From a bacterium (lineage in GTDB: Bacteria; Desulfobacterota; Binatia; DP-6), in assembly GCA_026129405.1 (NCBI GenBank), contig JAHCID010000006.1, forward strand, positions 62,001 through 126,000: a stretch of DNA of 64,000 nucleotides. The letters are read 5' to 3'. The translations under genes and the position numbers were made by a program. The notes beneath the pieces were generated by a model. The model was not told the origin of the DNA. It saw only the letters and a program-made list of their open reading frames with translations, and made no database searches. Of the stretch, positions 41,250-50,335 are shown in pieces; the first letter of the stretch is position 1; each line of letters opens with the position of its first letter.

Positions 41250-41731
41250 GCTACGTGTTGTTCTCGTACGTCGTCCCGACCATCCACATCCTCACCTGCG
41301 TGCTGCTGGTGGTCGTGGTGCTGCTCCAGACGGGCAAGGGCGCCGACATGGGTGCCGTCTTCGGCGGCGGCAGCAGCCAGACGTTCTTCGGCTCGAGCGG
41401 CGCCGGCAACTTTCTCACCAAGCTCACCACCGGTGGTGCGATCGTCTTCATGCTGACGTCGCTCATCCTCACCCACGGCCAGGCGGGCCCCCTGGCAGTC
41501 GAGGGTGACGTCGGAGGCGAGGATCCGCACCCCGCGCGTCCAGGTGCAGGACGGATCGAGGTGCGAGCTCAGCGTGACGTCGACCCGCTCGTTCGCGTGG
41601 CTGCAATCGATCAGTTGCGACCCCGGGTCCGGCGTCGCCCAGGCCGGCGCCACGAGCGCCAGCGCGACCAGCCCCCCCATCCCGAACGAGAACGCGCGCA
41701 TCCCCTGCCGCTAGGGGGGCGGCGCGAGTGA
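41246..41731 (+). CDS. secG: Protein translocase subunit SecG with abnormal C-terminal tail
   Basis: The first ~80 residues are a normal SecG: two membrane helices (about 8-28 and 60-77) around the conserved QTGKGADMGAVFGGGSSQTFFGSSG loop (written here as QTGKGADMGAVFGGG and SSQTFFGSSG). After residue ~79 the frame continues for another ~80 Arg/Pro-rich residues that resemble no SecG tail. That DNA encodes on the opposite strand a signal peptide and the N-terminus of an unrelated secreted protein. The natural 3' end of secG therefore seems to have been replaced. The helical core should still function, as short SecG proteins exist. tpiA-secG adjacency is common in bacteria. Confidence 0.85.
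   Translation: MSYVLFSYVVPTIHILTCVLLVVVVLLQTGKGADMGAVFGGGSSQTFFGSSGAGNFLTKLTTGGAIVFMLTSLILTHGQAGPLAVEGDVGGEDPHPARPGAGRIEVRAQRDVDPLVRVAAIDQLRPRVRRRPGRRHERQRDQPPHPERERAHPLPLGGRRE
41486..41701 (-). pseudogene. 5' fragment of a secreted beta-helix-like protein gene
   Basis: From the ATG at 41701 (CAGGGG just upstream) the minus strand encodes a classical signal peptide (GLVALALVAPAWA) and a short secreted N-terminus with DCSHANERVDVTL, two further Cys and the phrase SDVTLDCQGA near residue 66-75. Phrases like the last one are typical of right-handed parallel beta-helix proteins. Beyond about 41486 the frame is only the antisense of secG. The rest of the protein is missing. A deletion/inversion joint or an assembly chimera would explain it. 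Confidence 0.55.
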
Positions 41732-41795
41732 GTCAAGCCGTAACGAGCCAAACCGCCGCCACCCGCGCCTCATCGGCGCCGTCGCCGACCTCGTC

Positions 41796-41824
41796 TTGAC
41801 GCCCGCCAGCCCCGCCGCTATTTC
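41796..41824 (+). promoter_or_regulatory. Sigma70-type promoter of tRNA-Leu
   Basis: TTGACG (41796-41801), a 17-base spacer and TATTTC (41819-41824). The predicted start near 41831 is about 15 bases before the mature tRNA 5' end. Confidence 0.65.
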
Positions 41825-41845
41825 CGTCACCTCCGACGCGCCCAC

Positions 41846-41928
41846 GCGAAAGTGGCGGAATGGCAGACGCGCTAGATTGAGGGGCTAGTGGGGTAACACC
41901 CGTGGGGGTTCAAGTCCCCCTCCTCGCA
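41846..41928 (+). tRNA. tRNA-Leu(GAG) with imperfect acceptor stem
   Basis: 83 nt type II tRNA without encoded CCA. The D arm is GCGGAATGGCAGACGC, anticodon loop TTGAGGG with GAG at 41879-41881, long variable arm GGG...CCC, and a perfect T arm GGGGG-TTCAAGT-CCCCC. The acceptor GCGAAAG against TCCTCGC gives four Watson-Crick pairs, two A.C mismatches (5:68 and 6:67) and a terminal G.U. The anticodon stem CTAGA/GCTAG has one A.G mismatch at its loop end. A good promoter suggests it is expressed; the mismatches could be errors, repaired by editing, or signs of decay. It would read CUC/CUU codons. Confidence 0.8.
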
Positions 41929-42433
41929 CTCATCACGCCGCCCGGGTCGACGGCGCCCTCCCCGTCGATCCCCGCGCGCCGCGGCGCGCGTTCCGTCGCG
42001 ACGCTCGAGGCGGCGCGGTCGCCTCCGCCATGCGCGTTCCCGACAGCGACGGACGGGCGCATCCGGCGTCCCGGCGAAGACCTCGCCCTACGACGCGACG
42101 CGCGCGTGCCGGGCGCACTACGCAGGCCTGCTCGAAGAGCGTCGACGCGGCGCCGCTCGACGCGGGCCCCGCGCACCTCGGCTTACGGTGGGACCCGCAC
42201 GACGTGATCGTCGCCCCGGTGCCTGCTCGAGTGCCTGACAGGAGCATCTCGATCCCAGTCACTGCCCCTTGTCCGAGCACGGACTACAGCCTCGCGGGTC
42301 AAGACTTCCGCACGCCCGTCAAGCTCGTCCGAAGGTACCTGCCACCTTCCACCGATTCGTGACGGACGCCCGGCCGGCAGGTTTCCCTGGCCGCGTTCAC
42401 GAAAAACGCAGAATCCTCGTCCGAGGTGTGAGA
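41929..42433. other. Gene-free stretch after tRNA-Leu
   Basis: About 500 bases with only Arg/Ala/Pro-rich frames of no coding character. The one notable element is an 18-base perfect palindrome of alternating C/G (41973-41990). No terminator with a T-tract, promoter or RNA was recognised. Confidence 0.4.
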
Positions 42434-42967
42434 ATGGACGACTGGGTCACCGGCGACGGGTCGCCGGCACTCGTCTTGCACGTCGAGGATTGCGTGCCGT
42501 CCGCTGCCCTGTCGACCCGGATCGATCAGCTCACGCGGCGCGCGGGCGCGGTGTATCGGCGCTTCGCCGAGCTCGACTGCGGCGACGCCGAGCTGCATGA
42601 GCTGTGGATGGCCCTCGCGCTCGACGACGACGCCCGCGTCGCCGCCGCCCCGAGCCGCAACGGCCACGGCGGCTCCGTCGCCATCGACGGGCTCGAAGCG
42701 AGCGTCCTTGAGACGGCCCGCCGCCTGGCCGCTGCCGAGCGACTCGGCGTGCATGATCACCGCGATCGCCGGCTCGGCGCCGCTCTCGGGATCGAGCTCG
42801 CACGCCTCGAGCTCATGCGCCGCCGCGACGATGCCGAGCAGCGGGACGGCATCCACGTACGTGCCCTCGCCGACCTCGCCGTCAAGCGCTCGCAGAATCG
42901 CGGCGTCCGCCTGGCGGCCGCCCTCCTCCTCACCCGGCGCACGCTACGCGGCAGCCTCCCGCGCTGA
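42434..42967 (+). CDS. Hypothetical protein, possibly degenerate ferritin-like helical bundle
   Basis: 177 residues, mostly alpha-helical and soluble. The segment RRAGAVYRRFAELDCGDAEL (about residues 34-53), followed by an LW-x-ALALDDDARV helix, resembles the first two helices of rubrerythrin/ferritin-like proteins. The usual E-x-x-H iron ligands are not present, so a metal role is doubtful. ATG at 42434 is preceded by GAGGTG at a good spacing. It stands alone on its strand before the response regulator gene, 98 bases upstream. The gap holds a 6-bp inverted repeat TGCGTG/CACGCA. Family assignment is tentative. Confidence 0.6.
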   Translation: MDDWVTGDGSPALVLHVEDCVPSAALSTRIDQLTRRAGAVYRRFAELDCGDAELHELWMALALDDDARVAAAPSRNGHGGSVAIDGLEASVLETARRLAAAERLGVHDHRDRRLGAALGIELARLELMRRRDDAEQRDGIHVRALADLAVKRSQNRGVRLAAALLLTRRTLRGSLPR

Positions 42968-43065
42968 CGTCGCCGCGTCATCGACGCCGATTTCGTTGCG
43001 TGCGCCGCCACGCACGTTGCGGTGGCACTTGCCCCGTCGCGCGGCCCGGGACTAGAAGCCAGCCC

Positions 43066-44395
<1,330 letters not shown>

Positions 44396-44421
<26 letters not shown>

Positions 44422-45706
44422 CGTCGGGACGCGCCACCCGCTCCTCAGCGAGCTCACCGGCCTCGATCCGGCGCAGCAGGCGGAACGTCTCGCGTACTTC
44501 GACCTCGGCCCCGACGACGCCGCCCAGCTGCGCGGCCTCGCGGCGTCGGCGGAGCGCAACGTCGACGAGGTGGTCGAGCGCTTCTACGAGCACCTCCTGC
44601 AGTTCCCCGAGCTCGCCACGCTCCTCAACGCCGAGCCCGGCCGCGTGGCGCGGGTGAAGGAGGCGCAGCGCGCCTACTTCCTCGCCATCACCGAGGGCCG
44701 CTTCGACGAAACCTACTTCGAGAGCCGGCTCCGCGTCGGCGATGCCCATCAGCGGGTCGGCCTGCGACCCGCCTGGTACCTCGGCGCCTTCTCGCTCTAC
44801 CTGCGGCTGGCGCTGCACACGGTGTTCGCCGACTCGCCCGAGGGGGCCCGCCTCCTGCCCGCCGCCGAAGCGCTCATCAAGGTCGTGTTTCTCGACATGT
44901 CGCTGGCGATGAACACCTACATCTACGGCGGCTTCGTCCAGCGCGAGTTCGCGGCCGAGCTCGAGCGCGCCGCCGCCGTCGCCGAAGAGGCCCTCCGCGT
45001 CCACGCCGAGGTCGAGCAGCTGAAGGACGACCTCGCGCGCATGGTCGTGCACGATCTCAAGAATCCCGTGAGCGGCATCTCGATGCTGGCGCAGCTGGCG
45101 CTGCGCAAGGGACAGGACCTCGGGGCCGCGCATCGCGGCTATCTCCAGCAGATCGACCGTACCTGTGGCGAGATGATGCGGCTCATCCAGAACCTCCTCG
45201 AGATCGCGAAGATCGAGGAGGGCAAGATGCCGGTGGTGCTCGAGCCGGTGCCCCTGGGCCCGGTCGTCGACGAGGTCGTCGCCGAGCTCGCGCCCGGGGC
45301 CGCCGACGGACGGCGGACGATCCGCGTCGCGCTGCCGGACGGCGTCCCCGCGCTCGTCGCCGACCGCTGGCTGCTGCGCCGGGTGCTCACCAATCTCCTC
45401 GTGAACGCCGTGCGCCACAGCGGCAGCCAGGACGTGGTGATCGACGCCGCGGTCGACGCCGCCGCGGACACCGTCACGCTGCGCGTGACCGACTTCGGCC
45501 GCGGCATCCCCGAGGAGGACCAGGCGGCGATCTTCGAGAAGTTCCGCAGCGGCCGGCGCTCCCCGATCGGCGATCCCGGCGGCGACACCGGGCTCGGGCT
45601 CGCGTTCTGTCGCCTCGCCGTCGAGCACATGGGTGGACAGATCGCCGTCAGCAGCCGCCCCGGCGAGACCGTCTTCGGCGTGACGCTCCCCGCGAGCGCG
45701 GGCTGA
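44396..45706 (+). CDS. Globin-coupled sensor histidine kinase
   Basis: 436 residues, no membrane helix: cytoplasmic. The N-terminal protoglobin domain (about residues 20-190) has the family hallmark RVGDAHQRVGLRPAWYLGAF, in which His118 is the expected proximal haem ligand. A helical linker (185-212) leads to HisKA with MVVHDLKNPVSG (His219). HATPase_c follows with NLLVNAVRHSG (N box), DFGRGIPEE and GLGLAFCRLAVEHMGG (G boxes). A haem-based sensor of O2, NO or CO is expected, passing phosphate to the sigma54 regulator whose gene it overlaps by 26 bases. ATG at 44396. Targets are not proven; the adjacent stress genes are candidates. Confidence 0.92.
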
Positions 45707-45758
45707 AGATCGCAATCCGGCCGCGGGCCGCCTCGGCCCGACACCGCTGCGACGGCCG

Positions 45759-46742
45759 TCAGGGCACGAGCACCGCGGCGCCCTCGAAGCGCCCGGCGCG
45801 CAGATCGTCGAGTGCCGCGTTCGCCGCCTCGAGCGGATACGTGCAGGTGGTCGTCTCGACGGGCACGCGTGGCGCGATCGCCAGGAAGTCGCTCGCATCG
45901 GCGCGTGTCAGGTTCGCCACCGAGCGCACCACCCGCTCGCTCCACAGGAGGTCGTAGGAGAACGCCGGGATGTCGCTCATGTGGATGCCGCCGCACACCA
46001 CGACGCCGGCGCGATCGACGGCCCGCAGCGCGGACGGCACGAGCGCGCCCACCGGCGCGAACAGGATGGCGGCGTCGAGCGGCACCGGCGCCGGCGCGTC
46101 CGAGCCGCCGGCCCAGGCGGCGCCGCAGCGCCGCGCGAACGCCGTCGCCGCCGTGTCGCCCGGACGCACGAAGGCATATACCTCGCGGCCCTCGTACCGC
46201 GCCACCTGGGTCACGATGTGGGCCGCCGCGCCGAACCCGTAGATGCCGAGACGACGTGCGGCGCCCGCCATGCGCAGGCTGCGATGGCCGATCAGCCCGG
46301 CACAGAGCAGCGGCGCGGCCGCGACCGGCGTATAGCCGGCGGGGATCGGGAAGCAGAAGCGGTGGTCCGCCGCCACCAGCTCCGCGTAGCCGCCGTCGTG
46401 CTGATAGCCGGTGAAGCGCGCCCGCTCGCAGAGATTCTCGCGGCCGCTCGTGCACCAGCGGCAGACGCCGCAGGTCCACCCGAGCCACGGCACGCCGACG
46501 ACGTCGCCCTCGCGCGGCGCCGACACCCCGGCGCCGACCTCGACCACGGTCCCGACGATCTCGTGCCCCGGAACCAGCGGCAGCGCGGGATGCGGCAGCT
46601 CGCCGTCGACGACGTGCAGGTCGGTGCGACAGACGGCGCACGCCAGCACGCGCAGCACCACCTGGCCCGGGCCGGCGACCGGGGACGGGACGTCGCACAG
46701 GGCCAGCGGCCGGCCGGATGCCTCGAGCACCATGGCGCGCAT
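45759..46742 (-). CDS. Zinc-binding alcohol dehydrogenase family protein
   Basis: 327 residues. Medium-chain dehydrogenase/reductase. Catalytic zinc ligands appear in CAVCRTDLHVVDGEL (Cys38-type) and PGHEIVGTVVEVG (His-Glu); the structural zinc lobe is the four-Cys GWTCGVCRWCTSGRENLCERA. The nucleotide-binding Rossmann segment is LGIYGFGAAAHIVTQVA, where GxGxxA replaces the usual GxGxxG. ATG at 46742 has GGAG 6 bases upstream. It lies 44 bases downstream of the HAD/ATPase fusion gene on the same strand and is probably cotranscribed. Substrate is unknown; similar enzymes occur with universal stress proteins in fermentation/low-oxygen gene sets. Confidence 0.9.
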   Translation of the reverse strand: MRAMVLEASGRPLALCDVPSPVAGPGQVVLRVLACAVCRTDLHVVDGELPHPALPLVPGHEIVGTVVEVGAGVSAPREGDVVGVPWLGWTCGVCRWCTSGRENLCERARFTGYQHDGGYAELVAADHRFCFPIPAGYTPVAAAPLLCAGLIGHRSLRMAGAARRLGIYGFGAAAHIVTQVARYEGREVYAFVRPGDTAATAFARRCGAAWAGGSDAPAPVPLDAAILFAPVGALVPSALRAVDRAGVVVCGGIHMSDIPAFSYDLLWSERVVRSVANLTRADASDFLAIAPRVPVETTTCTYPLEAANAALDDLRAGRFEGAAVLVP

Positions 46743-46786
46743 CAGCGCTCCATGCCGTCCGCCGCGGCCCCGCGACAAGTCGGCGA

Positions 46787-48538
46787 TCATGCCGAGACCG
46801 CCTCGCCGAAGCTCCGCGGCGAGATCACGTAGCGGTCCTCGACGTGCGCCACGATCTCGTCCCGGCTGGCGGCGGCACCGGCGGCGGCCGCGTGCTCGAG
46901 CTTCGCCAGGCCCGCGGCGAGCAGCGGCTCGCCCAGCACCGCCTCCGCCCAGCGCGAGAAGTCGCCCGCGGCGAGATGGTGCTGGAGCGACGCGAGCGGC
47001 ACCCGGCGGACCGCGTCGCAGAACTCCCGCACGTTGCGCGCGACGCAGATCACGCCGTCCGGCGGCAGGCGGAACGCGAACCCCTTCTCCGGGGGCAATT
47101 CGCCGTCGGCGTACTTGCGCCGGTGATGCACGTGCGGCGACGCGCGCTGCCCGGGCTCGAACACCTGCCACCGCGGTCCCCCGGGCGTCTGCACGAGGAG
47201 GCCGGCGCGCGGCATGCACAGCCGGGCGAGCGCGTCCGGCGGCACCAGACCGGGAGGCCCGTGACTGCGCAGCAGGCCGTCGACGAAGTAGCGCTCCTCG
47301 TCGACTACCGTGCGCGTGACGACGTGGGCGGTGACGGAGGCGTGCACCGCCTCGGCGAGGAGGCTCGGGCGATAGGTGACGAGCACGAGGTTGCCCGTCT
47401 CGGACACGAGCCCGGCGCACGACGGGGCACCGTCGTGGAAGAAGTACTGCGCCTCGTCGACGACGATCCAGTGCGGCAGGCCGCTGCGCCGGCGCTCGGC
47501 GGCCAGCGCCGCGAGCACGGCGCACGCCCAGGCGCAGCGCTCGTCCGCGGAAAGCGCGCTCAACGTCAGCACCACGCCGCAGCCCGTGCGCCGCAGCAGC
47601 GCCGGCACCGCTTCGGGCGCAGGCAGCGGCAGGTTCCGCCCGAGCACGAGCACCCCGGGACGCTCGCCGAGGGTGTCGTATTCGCCCTCCGGATCGATCA
47701 CACAGATGCCGTAGCCCGCCTCGACGAGCCGCTCGGCGACGAGGCCGCTCAGCCACGACTTGCCCGAGCGTGGATCGCCGCTCACGAGGACGTTGCCCCC
47801 GACCGGCAGCCGCGCCGGCGCGCCGTCGGTGGCGCGGCCGAGGGCGAGCGCGTGACGCGCTGGCGTCGGCAGCTCCCAGCCGCTCGCGGCGAGCCGGCGG
47901 ACGTAGTGCGCCACGCCGCTCGTCCCCGGCTGCGACAGGTGATCGTCCGCGATCCGCGCCACCGCCGGTACCGCGCCGCGCGCGGCGACCCCCACCTCGG
48001 CGAGGGCGAAGAGCGGCAGGTCGTTCTCGGCGTCGCCGAACGCGACCATGTTGTGCGCCGAGCGCCCGAGCTCGCCGAGCGCGCGGCGCACGCCGACGGC
48101 CTTGTTGACCCCGGTCGGGAGGAGCATCACCGCCGCGCGGTTGAACACCAGCTGGAGGTCGGCCCCCTCGTCGCGGATCAGCTGGAGCGCCTGCGCGGCG
48201 TGGCCTTCCCACGTCCCGACGACGACCGCGCCGACGTGGAACGGCACGCCCGCCGCGCGCAGCCGGCCGAGGAAGTCGGGTGACGGCGCCCCGCCGAGCT
48301 GGATGATGCGATCCGACTCGGGAAGCCAGACCATCGCACCATTCTCGGCGACGACCGCATCGAAGGCGCCGAAGTCGACGTTGCCGAGGCGGAGATCCTC
48401 GAGCACCCGGCCGGTGACGAGGAGCGTGGCGACGCCCGCCGCGCGCGCGGCGATCAGCGCGTCGCACACCTCGGGCGCCAGCCGGCCCCCGGCGGCGCCG
48501 GTTCCGTCGAAGTCGCAAGCGAGGACGCGCGTGTACAT
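46787..48538 (-). CDS. HAD-IIB phosphatase fused to P-loop ATPase and C-terminal helical domain
   Basis: 583 residues from ATG 48538. Domain 1 (1-200) is a Cof-type HAD hydrolase: DFDGT at 9-13 and GDAENDLPLF at 168-177. Domain 2 (about 225-470) is a HerA/DUF87-like ATPase: Walker A GDPRSGKS at 254-261, DPEGEYD and Walker B IVVDEAQ near 358-364, then LVTYRPSLL. Domain 3 (about 490-583) is helical with RNVREFCDAVRRVPLASLQH and GDFSRWAEAVLG, resembling DUF5752-type domains. A sugar- or nucleotide-phosphatase tied to an ATP-driven switch is suggested; substrate unknown. It is upstream of the alcohol dehydrogenase gene and divergent from a universal stress protein gene. In-frame codons further upstream (for example an ATG about 25 codons earlier) lack family similarity. 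Confidence 0.85.
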   Translation of the reverse strand: MYTRVLACDFDGTGAAGGRLAPEVCDALIAARAAGVATLLVTGRVLEDLRLGNVDFGAFDAVVAENGAMVWLPESDRIIQLGGAPSPDFLGRLRAAGVPFHVGAVVVGTWEGHAAQALQLIRDEGADLQLVFNRAAVMLLPTGVNKAVGVRRALGELGRSAHNMVAFGDAENDLPLFALAEVGVAARGAVPAVARIADDHLSQPGTSGVAHYVRRLAASGWELPTPARHALALGRATDGAPARLPVGGNVLVSGDPRSGKSWLSGLVAERLVEAGYGICVIDPEGEYDTLGERPGVLVLGRNLPLPAPEAVPALLRRTGCGVVLTLSALSADERCAWACAVLAALAAERRRSGLPHWIVVDEAQYFFHDGAPSCAGLVSETGNLVLVTYRPSLLAEAVHASVTAHVVTRTVVDEERYFVDGLLRSHGPPGLVPPDALARLCMPRAGLLVQTPGGPRWQVFEPGQRASPHVHHRRKYADGELPPEKGFAFRLPPDGVICVARNVREFCDAVRRVPLASLQHHLAAGDFSRWAEAVLGEPLLAAGLAKLEHAAAAGAAASRDEIVAHVEDRYVISPRSFGEAVSA

Positions 48539-48732
48539 GGGAGCCCGCCCGACCCTTTGCAAGAACGTCTCCACGTCGCGGCGAACCCGAGGCGCAACGC
48601 GCGTTCCCATCGCCGGGACCGTGCCCCGCGTCGCATTGCCGGATCCCGGAAGCGTGCCACCCCCGCATGCGGCGCGCGGGATGGCCACGAAGTTGCTCCT
48701 GCGAACGACGACTCCAACGAAAGGATCCCCCG

Positions 48733-49221
48733 ATGCCGTCGAGTCCCTTCCGCCGGATTCTCGTCCCACACGATTTCTCCGCCGCTGCAGACCACGCCCT
48801 GCGACAGGCCGCCGCGCTCGCACGCGCCGCGCGTGGCCGCCTGCGCGTGCTCCACGTGCTCGAGCCGATGTACGTGCCGATCAACGTGCCGGGCCAGGCG
48901 CTGCCGGATCCGTACGCGCTCGTGCCGACCCAGCAGGCCGCGCTCGAGCAGCACGTCCGCAAGCTGCTCGGCTCGGGGGCACCGCCCTTCACGGTCGAGG
49001 TGCGCGTCGCGCAGCCCACTGTCGCCATCCTCGAGGCCGCGCGGCGCGCGGACTCGATCGTGATGTCGACCCACGGCCGCACCGGCCTGCGCCATCTGCT
49101 CCTCGGCAGCGTCGCCGAGCGCGTCGTCCGCGCCTCGCCCATCCCCGTCCTCACCGTGCGGCCCACGCCGTCACGACGCGCGCGCAAGCCGCGCCCCAGC
49201 CGCACCCGGCGCGCCGCCTGA
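48733..49221 (+). CDS. Universal stress protein (UspA family)
   Basis: 162 residues. Alpha/beta fold with FRRILVPHDFSAAADHALRQ at the N-terminus and the ATP-binding loop STHGRTGLRHLLLGSVAERV (G-x2-G-x9-G-[ST] pattern, about residues 115-134), then SPIPVLTVRP. The C-terminal tail is Arg-rich. AAAGGA lies 8 bases before the ATG. It is divergent from the HAD/ATPase gene and convergent with a second usp gene; a long hairpin separates the two stops. Confidence 0.93.
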   Translation: MPSSPFRRILVPHDFSAAADHALRQAAALARAARGRLRVLHVLEPMYVPINVPGQALPDPYALVPTQQAALEQHVRKLLGSGAPPFTVEVRVAQPTVAILEAARRADSIVMSTHGRTGLRHLLLGSVAERVVRASPIPVLTVRPTPSRRARKPRPSRTRRAA

Positions 49222-49255
49222 TTCGGCGGGGCCGACGCACCCCGGGATTCGCGTG

Positions 49256-49310
49256 CGCCGAGCCGCCCGCCGTTCGTCCCGAGCTCGGACGAACGGCGGA
49301 CGGCTCGGCG
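49256..49310. terminator. Long perfect-type hairpin between convergent usp genes
   Basis: The left arm (49256-49279) pairs with the right arm (49287-49310): 23 pairs with one mismatch (49266/49300) and a 7-base loop. It stands between the stops of two convergent universal stress protein genes, where a bidirectional terminator or RNase barrier would be expected. There is no T-tract on either side, so intrinsic termination is not assured. Confidence 0.6.
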
Positions 49311-49315
49311 GGGGC

Positions 49316-49804
49316 TCAATGCACCACCAGAACGGGCCGGTCCGTCGCGCCGAGGATGCGATGCGCGACGCTCCCCAACACCGCCCCCGCGACGGCCCCG
49401 TGGCCGCGGCTGCCCATCACGATGAGATCCGCATCCGCGGCGGCGGCGACGATGGCACGCACGGGGATATCGAACACGACCGCGCTCGTGCACGGCACGC
49501 CGGCGGCGGCGCAGACGTCGCGCACGCGCTGGAGGTCCGTCTCCGCAGCCGCCCGCAGCGCCTGCTCGATGCCGCGGATGGCCTCGCCGATGGTCCCCGA
49601 CGGCAGCACGGCGCCGAGGCCGCGCAGGCCCTGCGGCTCGATCGCCGACAGCAGCCGCACGGTACCGCCCCCGGCACGCGCCAGGCGACAGGCCATCACC
49701 GCCGCCCGCAGCGCGGGGTCCGAACCGTCGAAGGGAACGAGGAGGCGTTGCGGTAGGGGCGCCGTCGCCTGCTCGCCCGGCAGCGGAGATCCGGCCCCGG
49801 CCAT
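49316..49804 (-). CDS. Universal stress protein (UspA family), second copy
   Basis: 162 residues. QRLLVPFDGSDPALRAAVMA opens the domain, and IVMGSRGHGAVAGAVLGSVA (about residues 131-150) is the nucleotide-binding loop, followed by ATDRPVLVVH. Sequence differs strongly from the neighbouring usp, so they are not a recent duplication. The first ~18 residues are a Pro/Gly extension. It follows the 110-residue hypothetical gene by 10 bases on the same strand. Confidence 0.93.
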   Translation of the reverse strand: MAGAGSPLPGEQATAPLPQRLLVPFDGSDPALRAAVMACRLARAGGGTVRLLSAIEPQGLRGLGAVLPSGTIGEAIRGIEQALRAAAETDLQRVRDVCAAAGVPCTSAVVFDIPVRAIVAAAADADLIVMGSRGHGAVAGAVLGSVAHRILGATDRPVLVVH

Positions 49805-49814
49805 CGCTCCCACC

Positions 49815-50147
49815 TCAGGCCGCCACCGGCGTCGCGGCGTCGAGACCGAGACGCGTGCGCACGGCGGCGGGGTCGAGGTGGAAGTGGTCGCACACGGCCG
49901 CGAAGTCGAACGGCGAGTCGAGCGCGTCGGACCGGAACCAGTCGCGCAGCTCGCCGCGCAGGCGAACGGCCCGGCGACCGTGGGCATGCGCATAGCTGCG
50001 CCAGCAGCGCACTGCATCCTCCAGCACCGCCGCCAGGAGACGGTCCTCCCCTCGCGTCGGACGCTCGGTGGCGGCGAGCAGCAGCGGCCCGGCGGCGGCG
50101 CCGGCGCAGAGGGTCGTGAGCAATGGCTCGGTAGGATGGCTCCGCAT
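49815..50147 (-). CDS. Conserved hypothetical protein, about 110 residues
   Basis: A small soluble helical protein. The pattern EDRLLAAVLEDAVRCWRSYA (about residues 34-53), followed by DWFRSD and DSPFDFAAVCDHFHLDPAAV, resembles a small hypothetical family of delta-type proteobacteria in which an L-x-AVLE-x-A helix precedes a PFSF-x-x-x-C-x-x-LGLDP segment. Function is unknown; a DNA-binding or regulatory role is only a guess. ATG at 50147 is used; an in-frame ATG at 50210 lacks similarity. It precedes the second usp gene by 10 bases and is probably cotranscribed. Confidence 0.6.
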   Translation of the reverse strand: MRSHPTEPLLTTLCAGAAAGPLLLAATERPTRGEDRLLAAVLEDAVRCWRSYAHAHGRRAVRLRGELRDWFRSDALDSPFDFAAVCDHFHLDPAAVRTRLGLDAATPVAA

Positions 50148-50335
50148 GCGAGCCTCGAAGAGCACGCCGCATGCCAGCACCCATCGCGTCCGTGCCGAAT
50201 CGAATCGCACCCGGGCGCGGGCGCCGTTCGCAGCGGCGCGAAACGCACGGCGGCCGCGTTCTCGCCCCTGCGCCCCACTGTGCTGCGCCTCGGCGCTTGC
50301 CCCGCGGCAGGTTTCTTGCCTTGTGACGTCGGACC

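Noticed and set aside
41940..42430. Several Arg/Pro-rich frames after tRNA-Leu as small genes
   Set aside because: No ribosome site, no recognisable fold, and similar frames appear on both strands, as expected from high GC.
43015..43040. Sigma54 -24/-12 promoter before the response regulator (GGTGGCACTTGCC)
   Set aside because: TGGCAC and TTGC are adjacent with no 5-base spacer, so the GG/GC distance is wrong.
45759..49493. A 1244-codon minus-strand frame ending in the alcohol dehydrogenase
   Set aside because: Only the last 327 codons resemble a protein family; the remainder overlaps the HAD/ATPase and usp genes in another frame.
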